A stretch of DNA of 64,000 nucleotides from assembly GCF_019578655.1 (NCBI RefSeq), contig NC_063262.1, positions 11,725,582 through 11,789,581 of the forward strand, written 5' to 3'. The position numbers were made by a program, and so were the translations under genes. This stretch comes from Ricinus communis (lineage: Eukaryota; Streptophyta; Magnoliopsida; Malpighiales; Euphorbiaceae). The notes under the pieces were generated by a model. That model had not been told where the DNA came from. It saw only the letters and a list, made by a program, of their open reading frames with translations, and made no database searches. This document shows positions 45,201-57,099 of this stretch, piece after piece (position 1 is the first letter of the stretch; each line of letters opens with the position of its first letter).

Positions 45201-45474
45201 TCGAGAAGTCGGAGTTGTAGAGGACACTATAATGAAATGTGAAAACAAATTGGAATGTAACTCAGGAATCCATGTTGCCGGACACTGTGAGAAGTTTGTG
45301 AAGAAAGAACCTCATAAGATAGTGTCTTCTTCCACTATTAGATCATCAAGAAACTCGAGTGAAACCTTGAGAAAGCTGTACAGGTCAATGAATGTACCTC
45401 TGCCAAGGCCTCTTCCCTCGTTGGTAGATCTTAAGGATGCCGATAAACGAAACAAGAGAAGAATGGGATTCTAA
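42206..45474 (+). CDS. SNM1/Apollo-type DNA repair nuclease (metallo-beta-lactamase, beta-CASP), spliced
   Basis: Four exons fit one frame: 42206-42394, 42499-42604, 43524-43735 and 44350-45474 (543 residues). All introns are GT/AG, with phases 0, 1 and 0. The product starts MPIEMPRGLPFSVDTWSP. The metal-binding motif THAHKDH places H30, H32, D34 and H35. H96 lies in DANHCPG, D117 in HTGDCR, beta-CASP D150 in LDCTFG, and H310 in YSMHSSREEL. These are the family's catalytic positions, and all are intact. SNM1/Pso2-family enzymes are 5' exonucleases that act in interstrand cross-link repair and at chromosome ends. As I recall it, the closest Arabidopsis relative is AT1G27410. The last about 180 residues are low in known motifs and Ser/Lys-rich, and probably disordered. 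The gene stands alone among transposons and looks functional. Confidence 0.92.
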
Positions 45475-46500
45475 CCCTACATTTCCTTCAATACCCGAAA
45501 CTTAATCTTTGCTTTCAGGGGACACTGGAGGCAAATGGGAGAGATTCCTAGTCGGAGTATGAGGAGGCCATCTTTAATAGATGTTGCAGTCGCAGTACAG
45601 TTAATGTTGTGATATTACTTGCGTATGCTTAGCATCTCTTAGTTCATTCTTGCATGAAAAATAATGCACACGTCACTTTGGATTCCCAAGGTGCAGCCAG
45701 TAAAATAATCTGACACATTATGGCTTTTTTTAATAACTTATTGACATGTCAGAATTTCTGTACTAATAATTATATTTTTATTTTATGAAAATTAATAACA
45801 ATTTGTATGAACGGATGAGCCAATGACAAAAAGAGCATGAAATTACTTTTTATCAAATAAAGTTTTCTTTTTCTTTTTCTGGTTTAGTTTAACAATGTAG
45901 ATTTATTTATTAAATGTTTATCCTCTTATTCATGTTACTATATTATCTAACTAATTATTACTTTTAATCACTGATTAATGTATAAATACAATACTTAATT
46001 ATCATTTATATGTAACATATGTATCAAGTTATGTATATCTAATCTCAAATTAAATATACATAATTATATTTATAAGTAAAATTACATATAACGCATGTGA
46101 CGTTTTAAATGTACGAAAATTTTGTAAATATTAACCTCCTTCAGTTTATGATGTCGCTATTATAATTTTAAACCTTTTATATGAATACTTTTACTAAATA
46201 ATACATGTCAAAAGCTACTAACTAAAGTATCATCATTATCAGTCTTTATTCTTAAGGGAATTTATAATTTTTAGTAATGCATCCTAATATTATAATAAAT
46301 CAATAATTTTGATTCTAACTATATAAATAATTAACTTAACTAATACATTTCTAATCTTATAATTGATAAATCATCAACATCATATCCTATTTATACATAT
46401 GAATTATTTGAAATAGTCTACAAATTCTTGTAAATGTTGAAGACAAAAAAGGTTATAATAAAAATAAAAAGGTAAAACTTTTCATTGTTATTCTATTGAT
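45475..46500. other. 3' flank of the repair gene and AT-rich intergenic DNA
   Basis: The first about 200 bases are probably the 3' untranslated region, though no clear AATAAA signal is found. The rest is AT-rich with no recognisable gene or repeat end. Confidence 0.5.
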
Positions 46501-46860
46501 ATCTTAATATATTGTAACGCATTTTAGTCATGGAATAAATCGTGGCTACAAATTTAAAAAAATATTTGTGGATAAAGATAAAAAAGTTTAAATTTATAAT
46601 AAAATATTTAATGTACTTACCACATGTACGTATACTGTGGCAAATATATTTATATTTTAGCTATAAATTTAACAAATTTATGGCTAATAATTATGTTTAT
46701 TTTGCCACAATTATTGTACAATGGTTAATATCTTATACTTTGGCTACAGACATAATAATTCGTAACTAAATATTAAACTTATTAGCCACTTCAATATTAA
46801 ATCAGTGGCAAGATTGAGCAACTTATTAAGGGACCATAGTTATAGCTCTATATATTTAGG
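46501..46860. repeat. possible DNA-transposon remnant with GTGGC words
   Basis: Words such as cgtggctacaaattt, actgtggcaaatat, tatggctaataatt, tgccacaattatt and cagtggcaag recur in both orientations within 330 bp. Such subterminal repeats are typical of CACTA and related elements. No clear terminal repeat or target duplication is found. Confidence 0.35.
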
Positions 46861-48014
46861 ATGATTTAGTACTTTATTTGTATCTTTTTTATATAAAATA
46901 TGTTGAAAATATGTGTTTTTATCTCACTTAAGACGAAAATATAGAGCAAAATACTAAAAAATAGACCTAATAAGACTTGTTGCTATCAAAATCTAAAATT
47001 GAGATACATGGACTGCTATTTTACAAGTTCTAGCCGAAAATTACAAGATCCAAGGGGACAAATTAATTCTTTTATATTTATGGTAATTATTAGTTATTTA
47101 TTTAAGTAAGGGTAATTAAAAGTTGTGATAAGGTAACTCTCAAGAGTCTTATGTTTGAAGAGGGACTCAGCAAAAGGAATCTCTATAAATTTAAATAAGT
47201 ATTGGAAAAAAAAAACACAACTCAATTCACTCATTATCTGTCTATTATTCATCTCTCTACTGTTCATCAAAAATATTTTGTTTTAGATTTTTGTTATTGT
47301 TCTCAAAATCAAGAAGGTCTTTGAGGAGTAAGAGTGAGAATTAATCATCTTCCTACCTTAAAGATATTCTGGATCTAGAGGAAGCTTTTATTTTCAATTT
47401 TAATTTTATGTTTAACTATTTACTTACTATGATCAATGGATTACATATATTAAGCTAAATTTTTCTTAATATTTAGTTTAGCCTATTTACTTTGTATGAA
47501 CTTTGTTAGTCATACAAAGTTATCTTTTTATTTAGCAAATGATTTATTTTGTTACCATATCTTTTTTAGCTTCAATTGTTATTATTGTTTAACAATTATA
47601 TTAATTTAGCAATAATAATTATTATTAAAATATTTAGGCTGAATATATTAGAGACAACATCTTTGTTTAAATCTATGATAATATAAGGAACTTTAGTTAC
47701 ATCATTAGCTTGAATTATTAAAAGAAAGAAATATCACAATCTTATTCATTAAATCTATATTTAGTGTTAAAACAAGGAAATTACTAAATAATTAGCTAGA
47801 CTAGATACTGTTTTATCATATAATTTATTAAAATCATTCGATTGCATATTCACTTTATTAGTTTATTTTATTATTTTATGAATATAATATTTTCTCAAAA
47901 TATTAATTTAGAATGTTTAAATTTATTTTTAGTGTTTTTGTATTGATAATTAGTTTTTATAACAAGTGACCTTATAATTCCTTGAGAGATCTACCTCATG
48001 GTATTTATTATTTT
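46861..48014. other. AT-rich intergenic DNA
   Basis: No gene, RNA or repeat boundary is recognised here. Confidence 0.4.
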
Positions 48015-48315
48015 CACTATAAGAATAGCTGGTGCACTTCCAAATACTAAATTTGACACATCATATAGCAACTATATTTTAAATTTTAGTCACATAGAAA
48101 ATAAATCTATGTCTAATTGGAAATACTTTTTACTAGAGAAAATGAAAATTTATGGTAACATGAATATTTTTAGCTTCGAATAAGATAAAATTTGTGGCAA
48201 GAATCAACTTTTAGTTTTTCAATATGTAGTCACACAAAGTATTAAATTTGTAGCAAAAACTAGCATTTGCTACAAGATTTGTCAAAATATAAAATATATA
48301 ATATATAGTATAGTG
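48015..48315. mobile_element. CACTA-like miniature element (tentative)
   Basis: The left end reads CACTATAAGAATAGC, like the CACTA terminus of En/Spm elements. The right end, about 300 bp on, reads tatagtg, whose reverse complement is CACTATA. Inside are words like atttgtggcaagaa and atttgtagcaaaaac. The expected 3-bp target duplication is not seen, so the right end is uncertain. Confidence 0.45.
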
Positions 48316-49789
48316 ACGTGTATTCTAAAGGAATGATTAATTAATTATTTAATTATAATAAATAAATTAGATTAAAAGAAACGACAATTAAATACAAGAA
48401 AATATAATTGAAACAAACATTAAGAGACTTAAACATATTGTAAATTTTCATGAAAATAAAATATAAAAAAAAATTATTCAAAATAATTTTAAAATAAAAA
48501 ATATAAATTCCCGCTTGCTTCTTTTATTGCTAGTTCCACTTGCTCACTTGTTTCTTTTCCTGTTGTTTCTATTTGTTTTATAAGTTCAAACTTTATTTAA
48601 TTCCAATATATTTTTTTGAAGCTGTAGTTATTATAATTAATTAGTTAGACTATGTCATTCATATATTTATTAAAATTTAAAATAAAATAAAAGTAGAGCT
48701 TACAATAACATTTTGAGAAGAAGGATCGATTTCTTTTTTGCACTTTCTGTTACACGATTCAACCCAAAAACCAGAAGGCTCCTTTCCGTTTTCTTTTTCT
48801 CTATCAATGCAAACATAAAAGGTAGTATATGTTTTTCTAATAGAAAAGTGATATATTATAGGACTTAGACTAACTTACTCTAAATTAAAGTAATATCACA
48901 CCATATTTACTATATATATCATTACTAGATAGAAAACTATAGTGATAGTTGACGAACAAAAGTATTTGAATGGTCGATTTTAATAATTAGAAATATTTTA
49001 AAGAAGAGGAACAAAATTTAACAAGCACAAATTAAGTACCCAGACTAACTCACGCCTTCAAGCATTTCTAAATGCACTAAAAGCTAAATTAAAGCATGCA
49101 GCAGTGAAAATGAAGGAAAAGAACTCTTAACCAGAAAATGAAAAGTAAAAATAGTTTTAGTACTTACCATTTGGTGTCTTAACCGAGCAAAACTTATAGT
49201 TCCTATATAAGGAGGCATAGAGCATTTAGGGTTATTTTGTTGATTTATCATACTTTTCTCCTACAAAATAATAAAAAAATAACTTAGTTTAGCTTGCAAA
49301 AAGTTTTATAAATATCAATCACATATATTAAAAATAATTAAATCACCCAATTAAAAATGTTACCACCTGAAAAGTGTTTTGCTCTAAAAGTTGATAAAAT
49401 ATTTCCAGTCATTCACATTGACACTCTTAGGTTTGTTCCATATGATAAGTTGTTTTTGTATCGTGATTTTTCTTATTCGTCTTGTATCTATGGTATCGAT
49501 ACAAAGCATTCATATGACCTAAAGAATTTTATTTCTCCCATTCATAATCTCAAATGTGAATTTTTCCTTAAAAAATATTCAAAAATTGAAAAGAAAAAAG
49601 AAACTTGAGTTAGAATAAAAAGGGAGATGCATAGACAGGTCATTGCGAGAAAATAAGAACCCTGTAAATAAATTATGAAAAATATATTTCGATTTTCTTA
49701 ATTTACCAACACAATGCTCCTCATATGATTAATATAATCTTGCTTAATTTTTTTCCATTCCTTGACTTGTTAAGGACAACATCATCTAT
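48316..49789. other. AT-rich intergenic DNA
   Basis: No gene is recognised. An 83-codon frame at 49357-49608 has no known motif, and its composition is that of the surrounding AT-rich DNA. Confidence 0.4.
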
Positions 49790-49814
49790 TACGAACTATT
49801 TGTCCTGCATATTG

Positions 49815-52161
49815 ATGGAGAGCTCTGGCAACTTAGAGAAAACCCCTCTGCTGCCAGCAGAGGATGATCGATCGACAAAGAAAGCTAAATTCTGGGAAAA
49901 TGATAGTGATGAAGCTATCTAGTCCCCTACCTCTTTCAAAGAAAAATTAATGCATGAGCAAATGGCTCAGGAAGAAAAACTTTTGGGCAATAGTGTTGAT
50001 ATAGAGATTGGAGAATCAGATGTGGTGATTGACAGGAACAGGCTAATTCCATCCATTACCTTATCCCATTGAGTACATACTTAGCTGATCAAGAATACAC
50101 TAGTACTGAAGTTATTGGGGAGGTCTATAGGATACATGGCTTTGAAATTGAGACTAGAAACAATATAGGGCACGCTACTGGAGTTCACTCTAATAGATCT
50201 TAAAAATGGATACTATTTAATCAAGTTTGAAAGGGTTAAATATGTAGAGTATGTTCTAACTCAAAGGCCATGGATTATTTTAGGCCACTATCTACGGTGC
50301 AAGCCTAGACACCAGCCTTTTATAGTGCAAATGGACGAATTAAGAGGGTCATTGCTTGGGTTCATCACCCAGGAATGCCCCTTCGTTACTACCATAAAAA
50401 GCTACTAAGGATGCTAGGACAGATGGTGGATAGGGTATTGAAAATTGATTATAACACTGAGATTGCTACTAGTGGAAACTTTGCATGAATTGGATTGAAG
50501 TTCTAGAATTGTGGACACAGGGTGGAGACATACCAGGCTTAATAACGACTAAAGACCATTGTACGACCGGAAAATAGCACTGAACAAGCAGGGGCTAAAA
50601 GCTTCTTCTACCCAGTCTTCTCCCATAGTCTCAGAAGAGGGTCAATATGCGGTTCCTCAAACATATATGAAATGTAATAAAGATGGACCAAGCTACTTAT
50701 GAATGTAACCACAATTAACATCACTACGGTCAGGCTATCGAACACGGAGTCAGAAGTGAATTACGAGTCGGACTAATTTGCTAAAAGGAGTGGAAGAAAG
50801 TGTCGCTTCGGGAAACATAGCCAACACTAATGCAATTCATTCGCTCTACTATCCTCCTTCCCATCTTTCTTGACCGGGAAAAGGGGGGAGGCCCTTACGG
50901 AAGCCTTGACCGCCCTTCTCTATTTTGAGGAATTCCTCATATTTAGGATTCCAAGCTTCCCAGACTCGTAACAGACAGCTAGGAACAAGAAGAGGGTCAG
51001 TAGTCGCTTAACATCCACTCCTTCTAGTCGAGTGCCTTCCGGTGCCTTTAACGATGAGAGAAGGCGATACCGAAGTGAATAACTCAAGGGTACTGGCTAC
51101 TCCATCAACTCAATTTCACTGCATAAGTGAGGATGTTAGTCATCATAGTTTGAACTTTAAATCTTTCGTAGGATCCGATATCAGTTTGCTTCCTCCACTG
51201 CACACAGAAGTAAACTTGGAAGAACCTTTAGTCTCTCAGTTTGTCATTGATGGTTGAACGAAAAAGGTAGAATACGAAAGCCTGCTAAGAATTTGTTTCA
51301 GTTGCGGCAAATATGGGCGTATCATTGAGGAGTGCTTGGAATTAAATAAGGAGGTTCTGAAACCTAATACAGAAGTGGTGTGATGGAGGCTGACGGTGGC
51401 CGTCAAGAAAACATGGCGGCGCAAGCCCATAAGAATGGAGATGATGGAAACCCTAACTACGGCACGTGGATGATGCCTACTGAAAAAAGAAGGCCTCGAA
51501 AGATTTTGGAAAGTGATAATTCAGGAATGCAGTTGGAGGAAGTTGACTTTTTGGAGGTAATAGTGGGGAAAAAAGGAAATAAGTAGGGAATCGACATTTG
51601 ATGCTCTTTTCAACTTAGAGGACAATGAGAATAGTAACCCAAATCTCCAAGATTCCTATAACTGCTAATATTCTAAAGACCCCAAATATCTGTAGTTTAA
51701 ATATACAGAAAAAGGTAGAAATAGTAACATAAAAGATGAGAGCAGACAATTTTGAAATTACCAAAAACCCTCCCAATAACAAACCTACCTTAAGCCTAAT
51801 GAATCAAATACCCATGCAACTCCACGTAAAACCCATGCAAAAACCAATGACCACACCGCTCAAAAAAAAATCTAAAAGCCAACACTCTAACTTGGATCCC
51901 CTCAAACATTCAGTCATTATCCTTGATCCCTTAGACCTCAGCTCATCATGCACTAAAAGAATGAATAAGCCTAGTCCAAAGATTCTAACAAGACCATGCG
52001 TCAGCATCTTAGCAAGTCTTCTAAAGAAAAAACCAACCTATAATCTCCCCATGGATAGCGGGGAAGAGGATTTTGATACCTCTGACCTAGGTGATTTTGT
52101 TACAGATGAACACGATATGGAAGTAAATGGGCATGTTTCTAATCTTCATGCTATGGTCTAG
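49815..52161 (+). pseudogene. LINE ORF1 remnant (DUF4283 and CCHC knuckle)
   Basis: The start reads MESSGNLEKTPLLPAEDDRS with a stop at 49921. Then come SFKEKLMHEQMAQEEKLL, a DUF4283 part (YYLIKFERVKYVEYVLTQRP, RVIAWVHHPGMPLRYYHKKL and RVLKIDYNTEIATSGNFA) and a knuckle near 51296 (CFSCGKYGRIIEEC, where the His is Arg). A C-terminal frame at 51736-52161 reads DNFEITKNPPNNKPTLSLMN to an acidic end. In active LINEs ORF1 binds the element RNA. Many stops and shifts make this copy non-functional. Confidence 0.7.
50530..51090. other. GC-richer insert, possibly mitochondrial DNA (tentative)
   Basis: Between the DUF4283 and zinc-knuckle parts of ORF1 the base composition changes. The text, for example cgggaaaaggggggaggccc near 50875 and cttccggtgcctttaacgat near 51036, looks like plant mitochondrial spacer DNA. 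No mitochondrial gene is recognised, so origin is a guess. Confidence 0.35.
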
Positions 52162-52206
52162 TTGCTCCATCTCCACCCTCTTTTTTATATTTATGTTTAT
52201 GGATTT

Positions 52207-52701
52207 ATCAATAATTATATAGAATTGTCAAGGAGCTGCTTCTACAAGTTTTCATAGAGTCTTTCATACTTTAATCTCTACCTATAAGCCTACTTTGTTC
52301 GCTTTATTAGAACCAAAGATAAGTGGAACAAAAGCTAATTGTTTTGTCAAGAATAGTGGATTTGGTAGGTCTCATCGAAATGGGATTCTGAGGAGGTATT
52401 TGGTTGATGTGGAGAGATGAGGTTAAGATTGTGATTCTTGAAAACCATAGACAGTTTTTGCATGTCAATATTGAAGATAATAATGGACAAATGTCTTTGT
52501 TACAATGGTGTAACTTGCCCAATCCCAAGTGTAACGAGATCCATCTAGCTCGAGCTGGATCATATTGGTAGAAATTACTCTGGCCTATGGATGACAGGAG
52601 GTGACCTCAATGCCTTCTTATATGCTTCGGATAAAAGAGGGAGGGTCCTTAAGAAGAAGAGATGGTTGCCCCTTTTAAGAAAGTGGATGGATGATGATAA
52701 G
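52207..52701 (+). pseudogene. LINE ORF2 endonuclease fragment
   Basis: With shifts, the plus strand reads IIIWNCQGAASTSFHRVFHT, TLFALLEPKISGTKANCFVK, SGFGRSHRNGILRRYLVDVE and later GGDLNAFLYASDKRG. These match the WNCRG start, the ALLEP motif (catalytic Glu) and the GDFN-like motif of the L1 endonuclease/exonuclease/phosphatase fold. The reverse transcriptase part is missing because an X LTR begins at 52702. Confidence 0.75.
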
Positions 52702-52984
52702 TGTGTGCCGCGGTTTCGGGCATGCACCTAAGTGTTTTTAGCAATTATGACATTATAAGACTTTTTAACATAATCGGGAACATGCTAACTAATCACTGAT
52801 ACTAGCACAGAGATGGGAGTCACCACCCGGGTAATCACCAGACACTTTTACTAATGAGTGAAATTTCTCAGACTCCATAAGGAAGGTTACGCCACAAATC
52901 TATAGATGAATCTGGAAGCCAACTTCCTTATTTATGTACATTAGTCTTTAATTTTATTATTTAACAAATTATTCTCTATAAATA

Positions 52985-54255
52985 TGATGTCTCAAACTTA
53001 ATACTCACAAGTGTACGAACCGAATGTTAGTACAGGCAAGTTCACCACGAGGTCGATCTCAGAAAGAACCGTAGAGCATATACTATAAAGATCAATTATC
53101 ACACAAAAGCACTAAAAATAAATCTAAACACTCTAAGCCAATGTTTAAGAATAGTTTTAAAGTTTATAAAAGAGATTAAATAAACTACAAAATAAATATG
53201 AAAATGGAATAATTAATATAAACTATATGATAAAAATAGTATTTAGTCTAGCTTATACTTTATAGTTCTCTTATTTTTCCTTAAGTCAAAATCTAATGAA
53301 TGAGATGATGATGTGCCTTTTTCCTAAGTCACTTAAGCTAATGATGCAACCTAGGTGTCTTACAGCAATCATAGATTAAAGTAAAGATGATGTTTCTAAT
53401 ACTTTTAACCTAAAGATTTTCAAAAAAAAAAATATTACTATTAAATTGATATAATGATCAATTAACAATAATAGATGAAACTAAAATAAGTATGAAAGTA
53501 AAGAAATTATTCATTAAACTCATAATAAATAATGTTCATACATTAGTAAAAAGCCAAACTAAACACTTATGGAATTTAGCCTAATCCAACAGTCATTGTA
53601 ATTAAATAGGAAGACTAAGAAATATAAAACATAAAATTAAAGCTCCCTCAAAATCTAGAAGTTCTTCAAGGGATGAAGAAGATTGATCCTCACTCTTTAC
53701 GTTTTAAAAAGCTTTTTGATCCTTGAAAGAAGAATGCAAAAACTAATTAAATGTTGTAGAAGATGAACTGTAGAGAATTCGTAGTGAGAAGAATAATAGA
53801 TACATGCCCTTTTTTTTATTTAATTGACCTCTACTTGTAGAGATTCCTTTTTCAGAGTCCTTTTCTAAGTACAACACTGCTATAGTTATCCTCTTAACTA
53901 TCCTAAATAAAATAAACAACTTAACACATAATTAACCTTAATTATATTATAACTAATTAATTTTTCTTTGTGGGTCTTGATAAATTCGGCTAGGCCTACA
54001 ATATTGGTAGTCCACGTGTCTTTATCCCGAGCCTTTTATATCCGTAGTCCAATTAAAACCAATTTATGCATTTTTGGCTCATATTCTTCCTCTTTGACTA
54101 TTATCACCTGAAATTAGACATAAGGCTAAAGTGAGGTAATAAGCATATATTTCTACATATTATGTATATAAAACATACCAATAACTCACTAAAATGTTTT
54201 AATTATATATACATAATATGAACCTATCAAAATGTGAGCAATTTATACACAGGCA
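52985..54255. mobile_element. insert of unknown class in the X LTR
   Basis: The X LTR text stops near 52982 and resumes near 54260, as shown by comparison with 25240-25310. The insert begins tgatgtctcaaacttaatac and has no coding capacity. It contains acgaggtcgatctcagaaag, a phrase similar in kind to aaggtcgtatcccttggaaa in the insert at 57100-58560, so the two may be related. Confidence 0.5.
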
Positions 54256-54819
54256 TACCAAACAGCACACATAATACACCTAAGTCTAGCCATTTTTATT
54301 CAACTCAGCCCATATTGGAGTTGTTAGCCTAATTTACTTGTTATTTATGTGTATAACCCATCTAGTCTAGCCTAACTATATGTTATGCTTTGGACTTCCA
54401 GCCCTTACACCTAATGGACTACTTAGTATGATAAGACCCGTTTGTTATGATCGTAATTCTAATTAAGCCCTAATCCTAACTAAAGCATGCTAAAACCCGC
54501 TAAGTCTACTTAGCTTTTAGAGTTTTAGGCCTAGTTAATGTTGAGCTTATTAGACTACCATCTTCATTTTGGATCCAGTTTTAACACTAAGTCTATGTGG
54601 ACCATTTTAATTAATCAATCATATTAAACATTTTTAATTAGCCATAAAATAAATAAAATAAAGGCAGAAAGTTAAACCTAATTATTACAACTCGGCTTCA
54701 ACTACGATTGCAAAAGAAAAAGACCTGAAAACTATACATAATGTTGGAATACATAAAAAATCATCCAAAAAATAAAAGAAAATGAAGGTTGGGCTTGAAC
54801 AATCAATCGGCTTTATAGG

Positions 54820-54842
54820 TAGAGCCGGTCGGCTCTAGGGTT
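54820..54842. repeat. single palindromic unit in X LTR, downstream site
   Basis: tagagccggtcggctctag is almost perfectly self-complementary. It stands at the same relative place as the units near 25845 and 29390. Confidence 0.65.
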
Positions 54843-55659
54843 CCAAGCTAGTTATCATTAATTCTTCAGTGTATTTTACATCCCCAAAGCTGAAATTCAC
54901 ATGCATAGACAGAGAAATTAATTAGAATAAAGAAAATAGAATAAAAAATATTAAAATAAAGCAACAAGAGTCAATTGAATGATCAAAACTCTAGGTACAA
55001 TAAACTAACAGATGGAAAATCAATCAAGCAATCATATTAAACATGTCTAATTACCTAATCATAATGGAAATATAAATCTAAACATTAATCCGATGACATG
55101 TTTCTAATTAGATCCAAAATCCTAATTGGCAAAACTCTAGAGTTCTTATTATCAAATTCAAAATCCAATAATCATGCATATTCACAAAAACTTAATCAAA
55201 TCATATTGATAATGAATCAAATTCTAATCATGTTTCTAAAAACAAATAACCACAAGAAAAATAAAAAAGAATGAAGGACCCAATTTTATGATGATGGTGA
55301 ATGCATAATTGAAGGAACCCTCAGGTTGTCACCGTAGTTGATAGATCTGTGAGTATGATGTAATGAAGATGCAGTTAAGTCAAAAACCGATAGGAATCTA
55401 GTGTTGGATCTGATGTGGAGAAATCTTCTATCAATTTAGAAAAAGGTTTCCAAATTTGATTCTTTCTTTAATGGCTTGTTTCCAAAAACTGTTTTTTCTT
55501 AGTCGCTTAAATCTTCTATAATTGACTAAGAATGATAGTCTTTTTCTTTCTTTTCTCTCTAGTTTTTCTTTGTATATTCTTCTATTATCGTCAAGAAAAT
55601 ATTCTAGAATCTGTATATGGATATAAAATTGTCGAGAAAAACGACGTCGCAGTGCAAAA

Positions 55660-55745
55660 AATCCAATCGGCTCTATATAGAGCTAATTATCTCTACAGAG
55701 CCGATTGTCTCTATATAGAGCCGATTGGCTCTATGTAGAGAAAGT
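55660..55745. repeat. palindromic GAGCCGAT array, first copy in this LTR
   Basis: Four units at about 19-20 bp: caatcggctctatata, agagctaattatctcta, agagccgattgtctcta and agagccgattggctcta. This is the most regular array in the window. Confidence 0.8.
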
Positions 55746-55885
55746 TAAAAAGCTTAATTAGGTCCCTAAATTTATAAAAACTATCATTTTGACCTTCAAA
55801 CTTTATTTTTCTTGATAATTAGGTCTAGATTGATTTAAAAGAAAAGGTAATTTCAATTGGATTAACCTCGACTCCCATTCTCGGA

Positions 55886-55996
55886 TTCGGAAAATAAGCC
55901 AATCAAGGATGTGTAGATCTTATTCGACTCTATGCTAAGCCGATTGGCTATATATAGAGACAATTCGACTGTACGCAGAGCTGATTCGCTTAAGGA
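55886..55996. repeat. palindromic GAGCCGAT array, second copy in this LTR
   Basis: Units cttattcgactctatg, taagccgattggctata, agacaattcgactgta and agagctgattcgctta. They are more decayed than the first array. Confidence 0.65.
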
Positions 55997-56246
55997 ACAA
56001 AAAATTTTAAAAAAAATTATATTTTAGTCTCTTAACTTGCGAAAACTATTGTTTCACTCCTTAAACTTAATCTTTTTACCAATTGAGTACAAATTGATTC
56101 TAGAAAAGTAATTTTAGTTCAATTATTCTCAAATTTGAGTGAGATTCGCCATCCTCATCCGTCCGAAACTCGAGAAAGGCAATAAATTTCATTGTAGGTT
56201 TTTTGTAATACCCTTAATATTTGGATCTCAAAAATGGATCTTGACA

Positions 56247-57099
56247 ATATTGCTTTTGGTGTGAGACCTATTTGAAATGGGCTTGATGTTGAGAGGTTCT
56301 TATAATTAAACATGATTTCTTAATGATTTGAGTTTAAATAACATTGATTTACATGATTTGGCATGTCAATTGCATGAATATTAAGTTAATTTGGGTTAGA
56401 TTTTATTAGAAATCATTGGATTAGTGTTTGGAGTTGTTTAGGAGGCAAAACTCTCTAAAAATGTGTTTTCTAGGCTCCCACATAGACCGGGCAGGTTTAC
56501 TTTAATATTTGATCTGGACCATGTAGTCATGTGATGGAGTTTCTCTCTAGTGACCCACACTGTGTAGGTTTTCCCTTGAAAAGTGACTCGAACTGTGCAG
56601 CTCTATAATAGGTTAGATAATCAAATTTATTAATTCATATCTAACGTACTAGAGCACTTTAATCGTTGTTTTTTTATTTGTTGTAGGTCTAATAGTCTAG
56701 CTTTTGTGGTAAAATATCTAAAGTGATTCAACATTTAGATCTCCAAAAAATGCCCTCAGACCAAGGTCTACCGAGTGAGTCTATCTTATATAAACAACTC
56801 TCTTAGTTTAGCCTTATCTTGTGTTTTAGAACTCCAAATGAGGTGAGGTTTGAACTTATGTTTATCTTGTGAAAATGTTTAGCTTGGGGAGAGACCTAAT
56901 TCTATTGTTTTGGCAGTCAAATCGACTGATTCATTTTCGTACTCAATATGTCCTATATGGCAATTTATAGATAATTCAATAAATTGATAATTTTAAATAG
57001 ATAATTACTTGATTAAATTGTATTATTGATGCTATATGATTAATAAATAATATAGTTGATAATATATTAGTGATAAATATTTGTTGATAAGCTATTTGT
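56247..57099. other. unclassified LTR-like stretch, left part
   Basis: No gene is seen. Phrases such as ctcccacatagaccgggcag and gtgacccacactgtgtaggt recall Tekay/Del-type gypsy LTRs. The stretch appears to continue after the insert, from about 58600. Confidence 0.35.

Larger units (their letters stand above)
49790..52701 (+). mobile_element. L1-type LINE remnant, ORF1 and start of ORF2
   Basis: ORF1 segments with DUF4283 and a zinc knuckle (49815-52160) are followed by the first part of an endonuclease domain (52207-52660). The right end is cut by an X LTR at 52702. Reverse transcriptase is absent. A GC-richer foreign-looking patch (about 50530-51090) splits ORF1. Confidence 0.72.
52702..56246 (-). 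repeat. family X LTR, minus strand, with a foreign insert
   Basis: On the minus strand it starts near 56246 (TGTCAAGATCCATTTTTGAG) and ends at 52702 (reverse complement of tgtgtgccgcggtttcgggc). Without the insert at about 52985-54255 its length is close to the 2,293 bp of the full X LTR. No internal region follows, so it is probably a solo LTR. Its upstream part, including the palindrome array, appears twice (55664-55742 and 55890-55992). Confidence 0.68.

Noticed and set aside
49357..49608. 83-codon frame on the plus strand
   Set aside because: No known motif, no splice context, and composition like the surrounding AT-rich DNA.
55532..55738. 68-codon frame with repeated YRAxCLYxxP-like text
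   Set aside because: It is a reading of the palindrome array in one frame.
55660..55996. Regularly spaced palindromic repeats looking like a CRISPR array
   Set aside because: The window is plant nuclear DNA, the units lie inside LTR copies, there are no unique 30-bp spacers and no cas genes.
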